Shown here in pieces: positions 17,340 to 25,893 of a DNA stretch of 64,000 nt. The stretch lies in the NCBI GenBank assembly GCA_937934645.1, contig CALGYZ010000022.1, positions 28,871-92,870 on the forward strand, written 5' to 3'. Below the pieces are notes generated by a model. It was not told the origin of the DNA, made no database searches, and saw nothing but the letters and a program-made list of their open reading frames with translations. How positions within the stretch are numbered: the stretch's first letter is position 1; the number at the start of each line of letters is the position of its first letter. The position numbers and the translations under genes were made by a program. This DNA is from an uncultured Bacillaceae bacterium (lineage in GTDB: Bacteria; Bacillota; Bacilli; Bacillales; Caldibacillaceae).

Positions 17340-17456
17340 TTCACCTGCAAAATGAATATTTTTTAAAATTTTTTTCCATTCGTTTATTGTATCATATTCA
17401 AGAAAGAAATGGTTTTTTGCAAAAAAAAAGTGGCGCAGCTGTTTTCCGTCATCCTG

Positions 17457-18038
17457 TCATCCGGACAGCAGAGTTTTGATATCCCGGAGCAATTCATCGT
17501 ACGGAACGTCGAGGGCCGAATAATATTTCACCACAACGCCGTTTTGATCGACTAAATATAAATCCGTCCCGTGAATCACCTGGTCGTCGTCTTCCGATTT
17601 ATGTACGTGCATTTTAAAGTTATTCATGGCAAACTGTTCGATATGTTTCTGGACGTAGCCAGTCAGAAAATGCCAATTATCGAGGTCATCGGTAAAATTC
17701 AGCGCAAATTCCTTTAAAATTTCAGGTTTGTCCGTTTCCGGATCCACGGAAAAGGACACGAATTCCACCCCATCCAGCCCTTCTTCATCGATCATTTTTT
17801 GGATACGGGCCATATTGGCGGTAATCGGCGGACAGACTGTGCGACAGTTTGTAAAGACAAAATTTGCAATCCAAACTTTACCTTCCAAATCTTTTTTCCC
17901 GAAGGCTTTTCCGTTATGGTCCGTATATTCAAAATCCTCGACCGGCCAGTGGACCCCGTCTTTAATCGTTTTCTTCCCACAGCCAGCCGGTACCGCGGCT
18001 AAAAACAAAATCATCAAAAATGCGGCCGTCCTCCGCAC
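17457..18038 (-). CDS. sco: Sco1/SenC copper chaperone lipoprotein
   Basis: A 193-residue lipoprotein (lipobox VPAGC, Cys20) with a thioredoxin-like Sco domain. The copper site is complete: Cys65 and Cys69 (CRTVC) and His156 (VIHGTDLYLVD). It delivers copper to the CuA centre of the caa3 oxidase at the outer membrane face. The GTG start follows GGGAGGGATCCGG. Located upstream of ypmR, matching B. subtilis ypmQ. The 117 bases after the stop contain an A-rich run but no convincing terminator. Confidence 0.95.
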   Translation of the reverse strand: MRRTAAFLMILFLAAVPAGCGKKTIKDGVHWPVEDFEYTDHNGKAFGKKDLEGKVWIANFVFTNCRTVCPPITANMARIQKMIDEEGLDGVEFVSFSVDPETDKPEILKEFALNFTDDLDNWHFLTGYVQKHIEQFAMNNFKMHVHKSEDDDQVIHGTDLYLVDQNGVVVKYYSALDVPYDELLRDIKTLLSG

Positions 18039-18180
18039 CCGGATCCCTCCCGTTTTTCTCCCATTTTACCAAATATTTATTTTTATTTAAATATTCTAGC
18101 CGCATTGAGGATTTTAGTCCGGCTGTTCCGGATGAAAACATACGGTACGAACTGCTTTTCCGGAACGCCGAATTTGATCG

Positions 18181-19170
18181 TCAATAACGGAACAGCATCG
18201 TAATAAATTGATACCCCGTTCCTACCGTCCAAAATAAAATATAATCACCGCGCCGGATCTTCCCGGCTTTAATCCCTTCATATAATGCCAGAAAAGGGCT
18301 GCTCGTTCCCGAATATCCGAATTTGTCACCGACAAAAAACATTTGATCCGGAGTAAAACCGATTTCCCGGCGGATTTTTTCGATATTCGCTTTATTGCTT
18401 TGCGAAAAACAACATTTTACATTCGCAGGGGATAAATGGTGTTTTTTGAGCATTGTCCGGATTGATTCATATACATGGGGAAACATGTCCGAATCATCCA
18501 ACGGATAAGTCCGCAAATAAAAATCCTCATCATTTCTATTACGCAACATACCGGAAAATCCTCGGGGCGGGAAGGTCATATTCGTCGGGTCGGTACTGTC
18601 GATATAATGTACGGCATCAATAAATCCGGTTTGTTCTTCGGTTTTTTCTAATATGACGGAAACGGATAAATCACTGAATAAAGGATAAGCAATTTCATCA
18701 TCAGGACTGAGAATCGGGGATAATTGATCTGAACCGATTACGAGAGCCCGCCGAATATCTGGTGCAGATTGCATCATCCGGGATGCCTGTTCAACGGCAA
18801 TTGTCATCCCCGAACAATTCGCATTTAAATCAAAAGCAAGGGCCTCGTTTTTCCCTCCGACCGCCTGATGGATGAACATCGCATTCATCGGAAACATTTG
18901 TTCTGGAACCTGCGTTGAAAAAATAATCAAATCGATATCCTTTCCCGTCAGACCGGCTTTTTGCAATGCTTCTTTACATGATGCTATGGCCATCGTTATG
19001 CTGTTTTCCCCGGGACGGTTAATCCGGTAGCGCCGCTTTCTTCCAAGATGTTGAAGCAACCGACGGATGTCTTTTCCTTTTTGGTCGAAATGATTGATGT
19101 AGTAGTCGTTGTCAATGAAATGGTCCGGATGGTAGATCGCGATTTCTTTTATTTTGACATACGACTTCAT
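18181..19170 (-). CDS. KAS III (FabH)-like protein with altered catalytic triad
   Basis: A 329-residue thiolase-fold protein of the KAS III family. The nucleophile is kept (Cys119 in NANCSGM). The FabH His in the HQAN motif is replaced (NKAN, Asn259), and the Asn of GNTS aligns with Tyr286 (FGYSGTSSP). Loss of His and Asn argues against ordinary decarboxylating FabH condensation; thioester hydrolysis, acyl transfer or a different condensation is possible. The site GAGGAGGAATAACG precedes the ATG. A small STAS-like gene lies 81 bases upstream in the same direction, with a terminator between them. No other fatty-acid genes are nearby, so a specialised product is more likely than a housekeeping role. 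Confidence 0.75.
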   Translation of the reverse strand: MKSYVKIKEIAIYHPDHFIDNDYYINHFDQKGKDIRRLLQHLGRKRRYRINRPGENSITMAIASCKEALQKAGLTGKDIDLIIFSTQVPEQMFPMNAMFIHQAVGGKNEALAFDLNANCSGMTIAVEQASRMMQSAPDIRRALVIGSDQLSPILSPDDEIAYPLFSDLSVSVILEKTEEQTGFIDAVHYIDSTDPTNMTFPPRGFSGMLRNRNDEDFYLRTYPLDDSDMFPHVYESIRTMLKKHHLSPANVKCCFSQSNKANIEKIRREIGFTPDQMFFVGDKFGYSGTSSPFLALYEGIKAGKIRRGDYILFWTVGTGYQFITMLFRY

Positions 19171-19210
19171 CGTTATTCCTCCTCATTTTTTTTGCAATAA
19201 ATATGCAAAT

Positions 19211-19239
19211 AAAAAGCAAGAGGTTTTCCTTCCCCTTGC
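19211..19239 (-). terminator. Terminator between the STAS-like gene and the KAS III-like gene
   Basis: On the minus strand GCAAGGGG pairs imperfectly with CCTCTTGC (19216-19239), followed by TTTTTATTT. Partial readthrough may still link the two genes. Confidence 0.7.
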
Positions 19240-19251
19240 AAAACGAAAATC

Positions 19252-19605
19252 TTATACATCCACGATTTCCGCATTTTTGATCCCTGTACTGCGGAGAACT
19301 CTGTGAATTTGCATTTTTACAATGACGTTGCTAATTTCAAATATGATTTTTTTAAATCCGGCCTGATCATACATTTGAAAAACTGATGCCAGCTTATCAG
19401 TCATTTCCTGTGCCTCGACTTTCATCTCGCGGCAGTCAACGACAAGCTCATACTCCCCGGTATTGATTTCACCCGTCTTTTGTTTAAATTCGTTCACAAA
19501 TCCCTGGACCGCCGCCGGATCCGCATTACCCGATACGAAAACCGAAAACTTCTTTTCCAGCGGTTCTACTTTTATTTCATAACTTCCCTTCGGTTTTAGG
19601 TCCAT
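19252..19605 (-). CDS. Small STAS-like protein of unknown function
   Basis: A 117-residue cytoplasmic protein. The alternation of strands and helices (KFSVFVSGNADPAAVQGFVNEF, YELVVDCREMKVEAQEM, KKIIFEIS) suggests an SpoIIAA/STAS-like fold, but I do not recognise the family. The ATG at 19605 follows AGAAAGGATG; the 38 extra codons upstream lie over the promoter and are rejected. It precedes the KAS III-like gene, and the spacing suggests functional association. Confidence 0.65.
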   Translation of the reverse strand: MDLKPKGSYEIKVEPLEKKFSVFVSGNADPAAVQGFVNEFKQKTGEINTGEYELVVDCREMKVEAQEMTDKLASVFQMYDQAGFKKIIFEISNVIVKMQIHRVLRSTGIKNAEIVDV

Positions 19606-19676
19606 AGTACCAACATCCTTTCTATATATATATTTTGCAATTTTAGTCTTAGGTCTTAAGAGTTGAATACGATTGT

Positions 19677-19704
19677 ATTTTAGCATTCCTTCCGCCAGGG
19701 TCAA
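19677..19704 (-). promoter_or_regulatory. Sigma-A type promoter of the STAS-like gene
   Basis: On the minus strand TTGACC and TAAAAT are 16 bases apart, about 70 bases before the start codon. Confidence 0.5.
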
Positions 19705-19780
19705 TGGTCCAAACGTCATATTTTCATTTCAATCCTTTTTCCAAGGAAAAAGGTGCATTTTGAATTCATCATTTCGGTAA

Positions 19781-19814
19781 ATAAAAAAGACAGCAACATA
19801 AAAGTTGCTGTCTT
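19781..19814 (-). terminator. Intrinsic terminator of the DegV gene
   Basis: Perfect stem AAGACAGCAAC/GTTGCTGTCTT (19788-19798 and 19804-19814), followed on the minus strand by a long T run. Confidence 0.92.
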
Positions 19815-19866
19815 CCACATAAAAAGTTACAAGTTTTCATGGTCCCGTCAATTTGCAGCCGGCAGG

Positions 19867-20706
19867 TCAACCGGTATAAAACATGAGTCCGGCCGCTCCC
19901 CTGCCGGTATGAATGCTGATGACTGGGGTTGTTTCTGTTACCGGCACATCCATACGGGGATCCAAATCCTTTAATTTTTCTTTCAGGCGAGAAGCCAGAT
20001 CTAAACCGTCGGCCTGGACGATTTCCATGGCTTTAACGGCTTTCCCGCCGGTTTCCACTTTCACATGTTCAATCAGCTGTTTTATCGCACGTTTATGGCT
20101 GCGTGCTTTAGCCAGGGGAGTATATTCGCCGTCCTTCAATTCGGCAACCGGTTTAATATTCATCAGCGAGCCGATTAACGCCTTTCCTTTGCCGATCCGT
20201 CCTCCCTTTACCAAGTTTTCCAGCGTATCCAAAATGACATACAGCTTCGTTTTACCGCGGATGTCTTTCAGTCTGGCGGTGATCTCCTCCACCGTCTTTC
20301 CAGCTTGGGCCATTTCCGCCGCAGCAATCACCTGAAATGCGAGGGCCCGAGAAATAAATGCAGAGTCAATGATAGTCACTTTCCCGTCGTATTGGCCGGC
20401 CACCATAAAGGCGGTATTGACCGTGCCGCTTAACGGGGCAGCAAGATGAATCGATATCACCTCACTTCCGTCCGACGTCAGTTCATCGTATACCTGCGTA
20501 AACGTTTCGACGGACGGTTGTGACGTGACCGGCAAATGTTTATGTTTGTCCATCTCTTCCAACAATTCTGCGGAGGTGATGTCCACCTGATCGAGATACG
20601 ATTTTCCGTTATACGCAATTTGCAACGGAATTACGCGGATCCCGTATTTTTCCACTTCCTCTTTTGTTAAATCTGCACTGGAGTCTGTTACAATTTTAAT
20701 GATCAT
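19867..20706 (-). CDS. DegV family fatty-acid-binding protein
   Basis: A 279-residue DegV (FakB-type) protein, which binds a fatty acid and in Firmicutes can present it to FakA kinase. The N-terminal DSSADL, the TSQPS segment and HLAAPLSGT (ligand carboxylate contacts in the family) and the C-terminal basic TPLAKARSHKRA region are present. AAAGGAAGTG precedes the ATG. It shares orientation with the SRAP gene upstream (21-base gap), so these may be cotranscribed. Which paralogue it is (FakB-like or other) cannot be told. Confidence 0.9.
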   Translation of the reverse strand: MIIKIVTDSSADLTKEEVEKYGIRVIPLQIAYNGKSYLDQVDITSAELLEEMDKHKHLPVTSQPSVETFTQVYDELTSDGSEVISIHLAAPLSGTVNTAFMVAGQYDGKVTIIDSAFISRALAFQVIAAAEMAQAGKTVEEITARLKDIRGKTKLYVILDTLENLVKGGRIGKGKALIGSLMNIKPVAELKDGEYTPLAKARSHKRAIKQLIEHVKVETGGKAVKAMEIVQADGLDLASRLKEKLKDLDPRMDVPVTETTPVISIHTGRGAAGLMFYTG

Positions 20707-20727
20707 CCATACACTTCCTTTAAATTA

Positions 20728-21405
20728 TTAAAATTCCGCACCTACCGGACGGATACATTCCGAATCATTATTTTTCGCTGAATTGACGTAATCCGAAACA
20801 GCATAAGCCTTCACCTGTACCTCTGGAAGCGGCCGCAATACTTTTCTTGCTTCGTGATACGGATATTGATCCATATTTAACCACATTTCAACGGCAGCGT
20901 TGCCGTCTAAAATGACCGGCATCCGTTCGTGAATCGGTTTAATTTTCGGATTTGCGTCTGTTGTAATAATCGTGCATGTCGTCAGTTCTTCACCGCCCGC
21001 TGTATTCCGGTCCCACAGGGCGGCAAAGGCGAACGGTTTTTCACTTTTCAGCAAAACGCGATACGGTGTTTTTTTGCCGTTCTCTGCTTTCCATTCATAA
21101 AAACTGTCGGCAAAAATGATGCAGCGCCGTTTATTAACGAGATGTTTAAAGCTCGCCCGTTCATGCAGGGATTCGGACCGGGCGTTAATGAGCGGTTTCC
21201 ATTTTTTTACATCTTTTACCCAAAAGGGAACCAGTCCCCAGCGGATCCGCCCTGCCCTTCTCTTTCCCCCGGAAAAAACTGCGGCAAGGACCGGCTGGGT
21301 AGGGGCAATGTTGTAGCTTGGCACAACACCTCCGGGAAATTCATCCAAACCGAACGCTTCCACCAGTTCCCGGATGTCTGCCGTTAACGTAAAACGTCCG
21401 CACAT
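20728..21405 (-). CDS. SRAP domain protein (HMCES/YedK family)
   Basis: A 225-residue SRAP protein that covalently traps abasic sites in single-stranded DNA. The catalytic Cys2 is exposed after Met removal (MCGRF). Asn74 (NARSE), Glu104 (SFYEWK) and His159 (IHERMPVIL) correspond to the E. coli YedK residues Asn75, Glu105 and His160. The site GGAAGGAGGG precedes the ATG. Directly downstream of dfrA (22 bases) and upstream of the DegV gene, so it may belong to the thyA-dfrA transcript. Confidence 0.95.
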   Translation of the reverse strand: MCGRFTLTADIRELVEAFGLDEFPGGVVPSYNIAPTQPVLAAVFSGGKRRAGRIRWGLVPFWVKDVKKWKPLINARSESLHERASFKHLVNKRRCIIFADSFYEWKAENGKKTPYRVLLKSEKPFAFAALWDRNTAGGEELTTCTIITTDANPKIKPIHERMPVILDGNAAVEMWLNMDQYPYHEARKVLRPLPEVQVKAYAVSDYVNSAKNNDSECIRPVGAEF

Positions 21406-21427
21406 TGCCCTTCCTCCTTCCGTTTCA

Positions 21428-21913
21428 TTACTTTCTTTCGTACGTTATATATTCGTAATCATACGGATTTTTTTCATCTTTGATCCCTTTTTCCCGGTGA
21501 ATGACCGTAAAACCAGACCAGTCGATATCCGGGAAATAGACGTTTCCGGAAAATTCATGGTGCAATCTTGTTACATACAGCCGTTTAACATGCGGCATAA
21601 ATAAGCGGAACAGCCCGGAACCGCCAATGACAAAAATTTCACCGGGATGGTTTAAAGCAAATTCCAACAGCTCTTTTTCATCATAAAACATCCTACAACC
21701 GGAAAATTCCAGCTCTTTATTTCCCGTCAGAACGATATTTTCCCTTCCCGGCAACGGCTTTCCGATGGATTCGAATGTTTTTCTTCCCATGATGACGGAA
21801 TGCCCCATCGTAATTTTTTTAAACCGTTTTAAATCGGCGGGCAGGCGCCACGGTAAATCATTATCTTTGCCAATCAGGCCGTTTTGATCCATTGCAACGA
21901 TAAAGGAAATCAT
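21428..21913 (-). CDS. dfrA: Dihydrofolate reductase
   Basis: A 161-residue DHFR making tetrahydrofolate. MISFIVAMDQNGLIGKDNDLPW is the standard start, with Trp22, the substrate-binding acid Asp27 and the NADPH-binding MGRKTFESIG and FVIGGSGL segments. Its ATG overlaps the thyA stop by four bases, so it is translationally coupled to thymidylate synthase, whose product dihydrofolate it recycles. Confidence 0.98.
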   Translation of the reverse strand: MISFIVAMDQNGLIGKDNDLPWRLPADLKRFKKITMGHSVIMGRKTFESIGKPLPGRENIVLTGNKELEFSGCRMFYDEKELLEFALNHPGEIFVIGGSGLFRLFMPHVKRLYVTRLHHEFSGNVYFPDIDWSGFTVIHREKGIKDEKNPYDYEYITYERK

Positions 21914-22704
21914 ACACTGACTTCTCCTTTAATCGGCGGATGGGGATTGTAATTTTCCAGGGTAAAATCTTCATATTTAAAATCAAACAAGCATTTTACT
22001 TCCGGATTCAATTTCATAACCGGAAGCTTTCTCGGTTCTCTGGTGAGTTGCAATTTCACCTGCTCGATATGGTTCAGGTAAATGTGCACATCACCAAACG
22101 TATGGACAAATTCACCCGGTTCCAGCCCAGTTACTTGTGCGATCATCATCGTTAATAAAGAATATGAAGCGATGTTAAACGGGACGCCAAGAAACACATC
22201 CCCGGAGCGCTGGTAAAGCTGGCAGGACAATTTTCCTTCAGACACGTAAAATTGGAACAACGTATGGCACGGCGGCAGGGCCATTTGATCCAGTTCGCCG
22301 ACATTCCAGGCGCTGACGATCAGTCTGCGGGAATCCGGATTTCGTTTAATTTCTTCCACGACGTTTTTCAGCTGGTCATGAACCCGTCCGTCGGGACCAC
22401 GCCAGGATCGCCATTGATGGCCGTAGATCGGGCCGAGGTCGCCGTTTTCATCAGCCCATTCATCCCAGATTTTCACATTATTGTCCTGCAAGTATTTTAC
22501 GTTCGTATCCCCTTTAATAAACCAGAGCAGTTCATGAATGATGCCCTTTAAAAACACCTTTTTCGTCGTCAAAAGGGGAAAGCCTTTTTGCAGGTCGAAC
22601 CGCATCTGGTAACCGAACGTGCTGATTGTCCCGGTACCCGTCCGGTCATTCTTTTTTACCCCGTTCTTTAATACATGTTCGCATAGTTCGAGATATTGTT
22701 TCAT
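21910..22704 (-). CDS. thyA: Thymidylate synthase
   Basis: A 264-residue ThyA, exactly the standard length of the E. coli-type enzyme. Catalytic Cys146 (LPPCHTLFQFYV), the phosphate-binding RRLIVSAWN and the folate-binding C-terminus (PPIKGEVSV) are intact. It methylates dUMP using methylene-tetrahydrofolate and yields dihydrofolate for DfrA. The ATG at 22704 follows GAAGGTGA; 117 open codons upstream overlap the metalloprotease gene and are not part of the protein. Confidence 0.98.
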   Translation of the reverse strand: MKQYLELCEHVLKNGVKKNDRTGTGTISTFGYQMRFDLQKGFPLLTTKKVFLKGIIHELLWFIKGDTNVKYLQDNNVKIWDEWADENGDLGPIYGHQWRSWRGPDGRVHDQLKNVVEEIKRNPDSRRLIVSAWNVGELDQMALPPCHTLFQFYVSEGKLSCQLYQRSGDVFLGVPFNIASYSLLTMMIAQVTGLEPGEFVHTFGDVHIYLNHIEQVKLQLTREPRKLPVMKLNPEVKCLFDFKYEDFTLENYNPHPPIKGEVSV

Positions 22705-22720
22705 TGCATTCACCTTCTGT

Positions 22721-23413
22721 TCATGAAATTTGTTTGATATATTGATACGTTTTTGGTGCTTTTTCCCGCAATAGGTTATTCGTTTTCTTATCCGTATAAA
22801 AGTATGCGAAACATTCGGCGAAATACTCTTCCGGATAAAGAAGAAAATATTCCTGTCCCGGAAAAAGCCGTTTTGCTTCCATCTGCCAAATTTCCTGGAA
22901 ATCCGGGCGGTGATGAATGTGACCGAAAACGATCCGGCTGATGGAATGGGCAAATTCATGGAGTTCAAGGCTGATCGATCCGTGCCCGTTCCCTTTTTCA
23001 CTCGCTCCGATCTTAACATACACGGTCTGATTTCCGCCGGCGCCTGGCAACTCATCCCAGGTGATGTCCGAATATCCCCTTGGAACCGTGTCGCTTAAGG
23101 CGGACAGTCCGGGAAGATCGGTCAGCCTGCCGGTAAAGAGACGGATTTTAATGGATTCCTCTGCAGCCTTATTTAATAAGGATGCCGGCAGGCGGTCGAC
23201 CGTTTGTATCATCCGCCGGACTTCCGGTTCGTTGAAAGAGCCTTCCGGAAGGATGATCATGGAAGAAACAACCGAGCCGGAACGCAGACGCAAAGATTGA
23301 TAGAATGGCGTGTGTGCCAAATCTTTTAAAAAGACAAAATCAAAACCGGCAGCCGATTTTGAACAAAGAGTAAGAATCCAAATGATATGTATGAGCATGG
23401 TATATTTTCTCAT
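22721..23413 (-). CDS. Secreted Pro-Pro endopeptidase-like metalloprotease
   Basis: A 230-residue protein with a signal peptide (hydrophobic 5-17, likely cleavage after SAA near 22) and one zinc-protease domain. The motif HEFAH (152-156), then Tyr189, Glu196 and Glu200, has the same spacing as the zinc and catalytic residues of PPEP-1 (anthrax lethal factor-related family), which cleaves between two prolines. Substrates in that family are usually surface proteins of the same organism. AAAGGAAG precedes the ATG. It lies 16 bases before thyA, which may be chance. No Pro-Pro-rich adhesin is visible here. Confidence 0.75.
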   Translation of the reverse strand: MRKYTMLIHIIWILTLCSKSAAGFDFVFLKDLAHTPFYQSLRLRSGSVVSSMIILPEGSFNEPEVRRMIQTVDRLPASLLNKAAEESIKIRLFTGRLTDLPGLSALSDTVPRGYSDITWDELPGAGGNQTVYVKIGASEKGNGHGSISLELHEFAHSISRIVFGHIHHRPDFQEIWQMEAKRLFPGQEYFLLYPEEYFAECFAYFYTDKKTNNLLREKAPKTYQYIKQIS

Positions 23414-23533
23414 GGACGGCTTCCTTTAAACTAAAATCATATGAAGCTATTATACCATGAGAAAAGTAAATTCCTTGTTTTTTTAAACGGCTGAATACAT
23501 GCAATTTTCCGAATATACCCCGGCCGTTTAACG

Positions 23534-23562
23534 GAAAAAGAGCAGGCGCCCTGACCTGCTCT
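23534..23562 (-). terminator. Intrinsic terminator of brxA
   Basis: AGAGCAGG (23539-23546) pairs with CCTGCTCT (23555-23562), followed on the minus strand by TTTTT. Confidence 0.85.
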
Positions 23563-23570
23563 ATTGTCCG

Positions 23571-24005
23571 TCAGCAATGATCGTTGAATGCTGTTAGCAA
23601 GTTTTCAATCACATCTTCCATTGTATGACCTTCGATTTCATGCCGGTGGATGAAGTGGACGACTTCTTTTCCTTTTAACAAGGCAAAGGATGGTGAAGAC
23701 GGAGGAATATCCGTAAAATATTCCCGCATTTTTGCCGTAGCATCTTTATCTTGCCCGGCAAATACGGTGACTAAATGATCCGGCTTCTTCTTCGTCTCCT
23801 TCAATGCATAAGCTACGGCAGGACGGGCAAGTCCCCCGGCACAACCGCATACAGAGTTCACCGCCACAAGAGTTGTGCCTTCCACACTTTCCATGAACTC
23901 CTCTACTTCTTCCGGAGTCGTTAATTCTTTAAAACCGATATCAACAAGTTCCTGTCTCATCGGTTTGACAAGTTCGCGCATATATTCTTCATATGCCATG
24001 GACAT
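23571..24005 (-). CDS. brxA: Bacilliredoxin BrxA/BrxB
   Basis: A 144-residue DUF1094 protein with the CGC active site (Cys53-Gly-Cys55 in SVCGCAGG). Bacilliredoxins remove bacillithiol from S-bacillithiolated proteins after oxidative stress, so the cell very likely makes bacillithiol. The sequence matches B. subtilis YphP (BrxA) in character; distinction from BrxB (YqiW) is not certain. GGAGGAGGAATGAACC precedes the ATG. Confidence 0.93.
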   Translation of the reverse strand: MSMAYEEYMRELVKPMRQELVDIGFKELTTPEEVEEFMESVEGTTLVAVNSVCGCAGGLARPAVAYALKETKKKPDHLVTVFAGQDKDATAKMREYFTDIPPSSPSFALLKGKEVVHFIHRHEIEGHTMEDVIENLLTAFNDHC

Positions 24006-24096
24006 GGTTCATTCCTCCTCCAAGATTTTACTGTAAACAATATGCTTATGTTCATTTATTTTACAATCAGACGGTGCCGTTTGCAAAATGTTTACT

Positions 24097-25224
24097 TTAA
24101 TCAGCCGACTTCCGCGCTTCAGTCATCTGTTTCCAGACGGATCCTTTTGCTTCTTCCCCGCTTTCGATCCGCTCAATGGCCATTTTCACCTGCATCGCCA
24201 CTTCAAATTCCGGATCGTCCGCCGCTTCTTTCAACGCTGGCAACGCCCGCTCATCACCGGTTTCATATAAAAACATCGCCGCCCGCCAGCGGACAAGTTT
24301 GCTTTTGTCCTTCAATGCCCGGATCATTTCATCCTGGGCTTCCGGAAATCCTAGATCGCTCAGGCAATCACCGGCCGTCCGTCTGACCGCCACCGCCGGA
24401 TCGCGGAGGGCTTTATAAATATATGGCAACACCCGCCGGTCTTCAATCATGCCCAAATATACAACGGCCAGCCGCCGGATCGACGTTTTTTCATCATTTA
24501 ACGCTTTTTCCAACAACGGAAGATCTTCAATGGACGGAGCTTCCATTTGTTCCAGCGCCTGATAACGCTTCTTCCAGTCCGGATCGTCCAAATCTTCCGG
24601 CGTCAGTTTCCGGTACCGTTTTTCCACCGGTTTTTGGTCCGGATTCTTCGCAGCTGCGACAAGCGCACGTACCCGGTCTTCCGGATAGCTTGCCATCAGT
24701 TCTTCCACAACGGTTTCCCCGATCTCTTCCAGTTCGCCGTACCGAACGCCCCGGTCCACCCATTTTCTTAATAAAACGATATTTTCACCGGGCAGCTGGG
24801 CCTCCGTTGCGCCTTCCGTAAAGTATGCGGGAAGGCCGAACCGTTTTTCCGTCTGTCCGTCTAAAAGCTTCACCTGCATCGGGATTCCTTTAAAAAACTG
24901 GACTTGTACCCGGACTTCACCGAAATGATCCATTTCCGTTCCTTCCTGTTCCCGCTGTTCCTCCGTCTCATCGCCGAGTGCCTTCCGCACTTGCGGCAAA
25001 ACATCCTCCCAGCGCGCTTTTGGATGCCGTTCCACCGCCAGAAAATCGGCGACATGATATACTCCCTTCACACCGTCTATGGCAAGAATCTCCCGGATTT
25101 CAGAAGGCGCCTCTTCCATTGATTCTTTCCGGTAATTATTGCGGCTCCCTTCCGGCAATTGCGTCGTTAAAATGACTTTCATCGTATTCGGGCTCGGCGT
25201 CGGTTCAATCGCTTTTATTTTCAA
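24097..25224 (-). CDS. ypgR: YpgR/CvfC family protein (Nfu-N domain plus HEAT repeats)
   Basis: A 375-residue protein. The N-terminal Nfu-like domain (about 1-90) starts KIKAIEPTPSPNTMK, and the C-terminal half (about 215-360) is a run of HEAT-like repeats (LEKALNDEKTSIRRLAVVYLG..., YKALRDPAVAVRRTAGDCLS..., RALKDKSKLVRWRAAMFLYE). This architecture is the conserved virulence factor C family; B. subtilis YpgR is the likely orthologue. The Nfu domain hints at iron-sulfur delivery, but it lacks a CxxC here, so a scaffold role is speculative. No operon partner is obvious. Confidence 0.88.
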   Translation of the reverse strand: MKIKAIEPTPSPNTMKVILTTQLPEGSRNNYRKESMEEAPSEIREILAIDGVKGVYHVADFLAVERHPKARWEDVLPQVRKALGDETEEQREQEGTEMDHFGEVRVQVQFFKGIPMQVKLLDGQTEKRFGLPAYFTEGATEAQLPGENIVLLRKWVDRGVRYGELEEIGETVVEELMASYPEDRVRALVAAAKNPDQKPVEKRYRKLTPEDLDDPDWKKRYQALEQMEAPSIEDLPLLEKALNDEKTSIRRLAVVYLGMIEDRRVLPYIYKALRDPAVAVRRTAGDCLSDLGFPEAQDEMIRALKDKSKLVRWRAAMFLYETGDERALPALKEAADDPEFEVAMQVKMAIERIESGEEAKGSVWKQMTEARKSAD

Positions 25225-25321
25225 CAGAAAATCACCTCTTCACGTGTAAACTGCCGCTGGAATCATGATAACCCGTTTCCCATCCGGAAAGCAAAAAATC
25301 CGCTTGTTCGGAAATGTTGCA

Positions 25322-25348
25322 GAAAAAAAACGCCCGGGAAACCCGGGC
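25322..25348 (-). terminator. Intrinsic terminator after the fhs-linked unknown gene
   Basis: Perfect GC stem GCCCGGG-AAA-CCCGGGC (25332-25348), followed on the minus strand by eight T. Confidence 0.95.
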
Positions 25349-25364
25349 ACCTTCTCCCTGTTTT

Positions 25365-25880
25365 TCATTCCTTAGCCATCCGGATCACAGTCCGTCCGGC
25401 TTGTATCGCTTTTTCCGCCGTTTCCTTAAGCTCCTCCGTACTGTCTTCTGTTACCGGACTGATCCGGTGCAGTGTGAATACCGTTGCTTCGTTTTTCTTC
25501 ATATCTATTTGTTTAACAAAATTCATGTCAAACTGCCGGCCGAAATGTTGCTGCAGCCATTTTCCGGTCCGCCTTTGCAACAGATCATTTAACGGGTGGA
25601 AGATCGTATATACCAGGACAAGCCGAGCCCCCGGTTCGCCGGGTACCGGGGCCCATTCCGGAAAAAAGTTGCGGACATTTGCCGCCAGTTCCATTTTTAT
25701 ATCCACGATCTGTTTCCGGTCTTCCGTTAAAGAAAAGTGAATTTGAAATGTGCGCGACAAGTCCGCCAGATTAACCAAATCATTCCTTTTCGTCACGATG
25801 ATTTCCCCGGCCAGATCATAATCATAAACAAGGCCTTCCAAAATGACTTTTAAATTATCATAAGCGGTCGGATCAAACAT
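25365..25880 (-). CDS. Unknown 171-aa protein in the fhs transcript
   Basis: A 171-residue cytoplasmic protein, not recognised. It begins MFDPTAYDNLKVILEG, has a mixed alpha/beta middle section (EIIVTKRNDLVNLADLSRTFQIHF) and ends in a helix-rich segment. No catalytic motif, cysteine pair or membrane segment is visible. The ATG at 25880 follows AAAGGATGATGG. It begins 13 bases after the fhs stop and ends in a strong terminator, so it is almost certainly cotranscribed with fhs. A link with one-carbon metabolism is only inferred. Confidence 0.75.
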   Translation of the reverse strand: MFDPTAYDNLKVILEGLVYDYDLAGEIIVTKRNDLVNLADLSRTFQIHFSLTEDRKQIVDIKMELAANVRNFFPEWAPVPGEPGARLVLVYTIFHPLNDLLQRRTGKWLQQHFGRQFDMNFVKQIDMKKNEATVFTLHRISPVTEDSTEELKETAEKAIQAGRTVIRMAKE

Positions 25881-25893
25881 GCCATCATCCTTT

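Noticed and set aside
22705..23055. N-terminal extension of thyA (117 extra codons)
   Set aside because: It overlaps the metalloprotease gene, and the remaining 264 codons are exactly the standard ThyA length with a good ribosome site.
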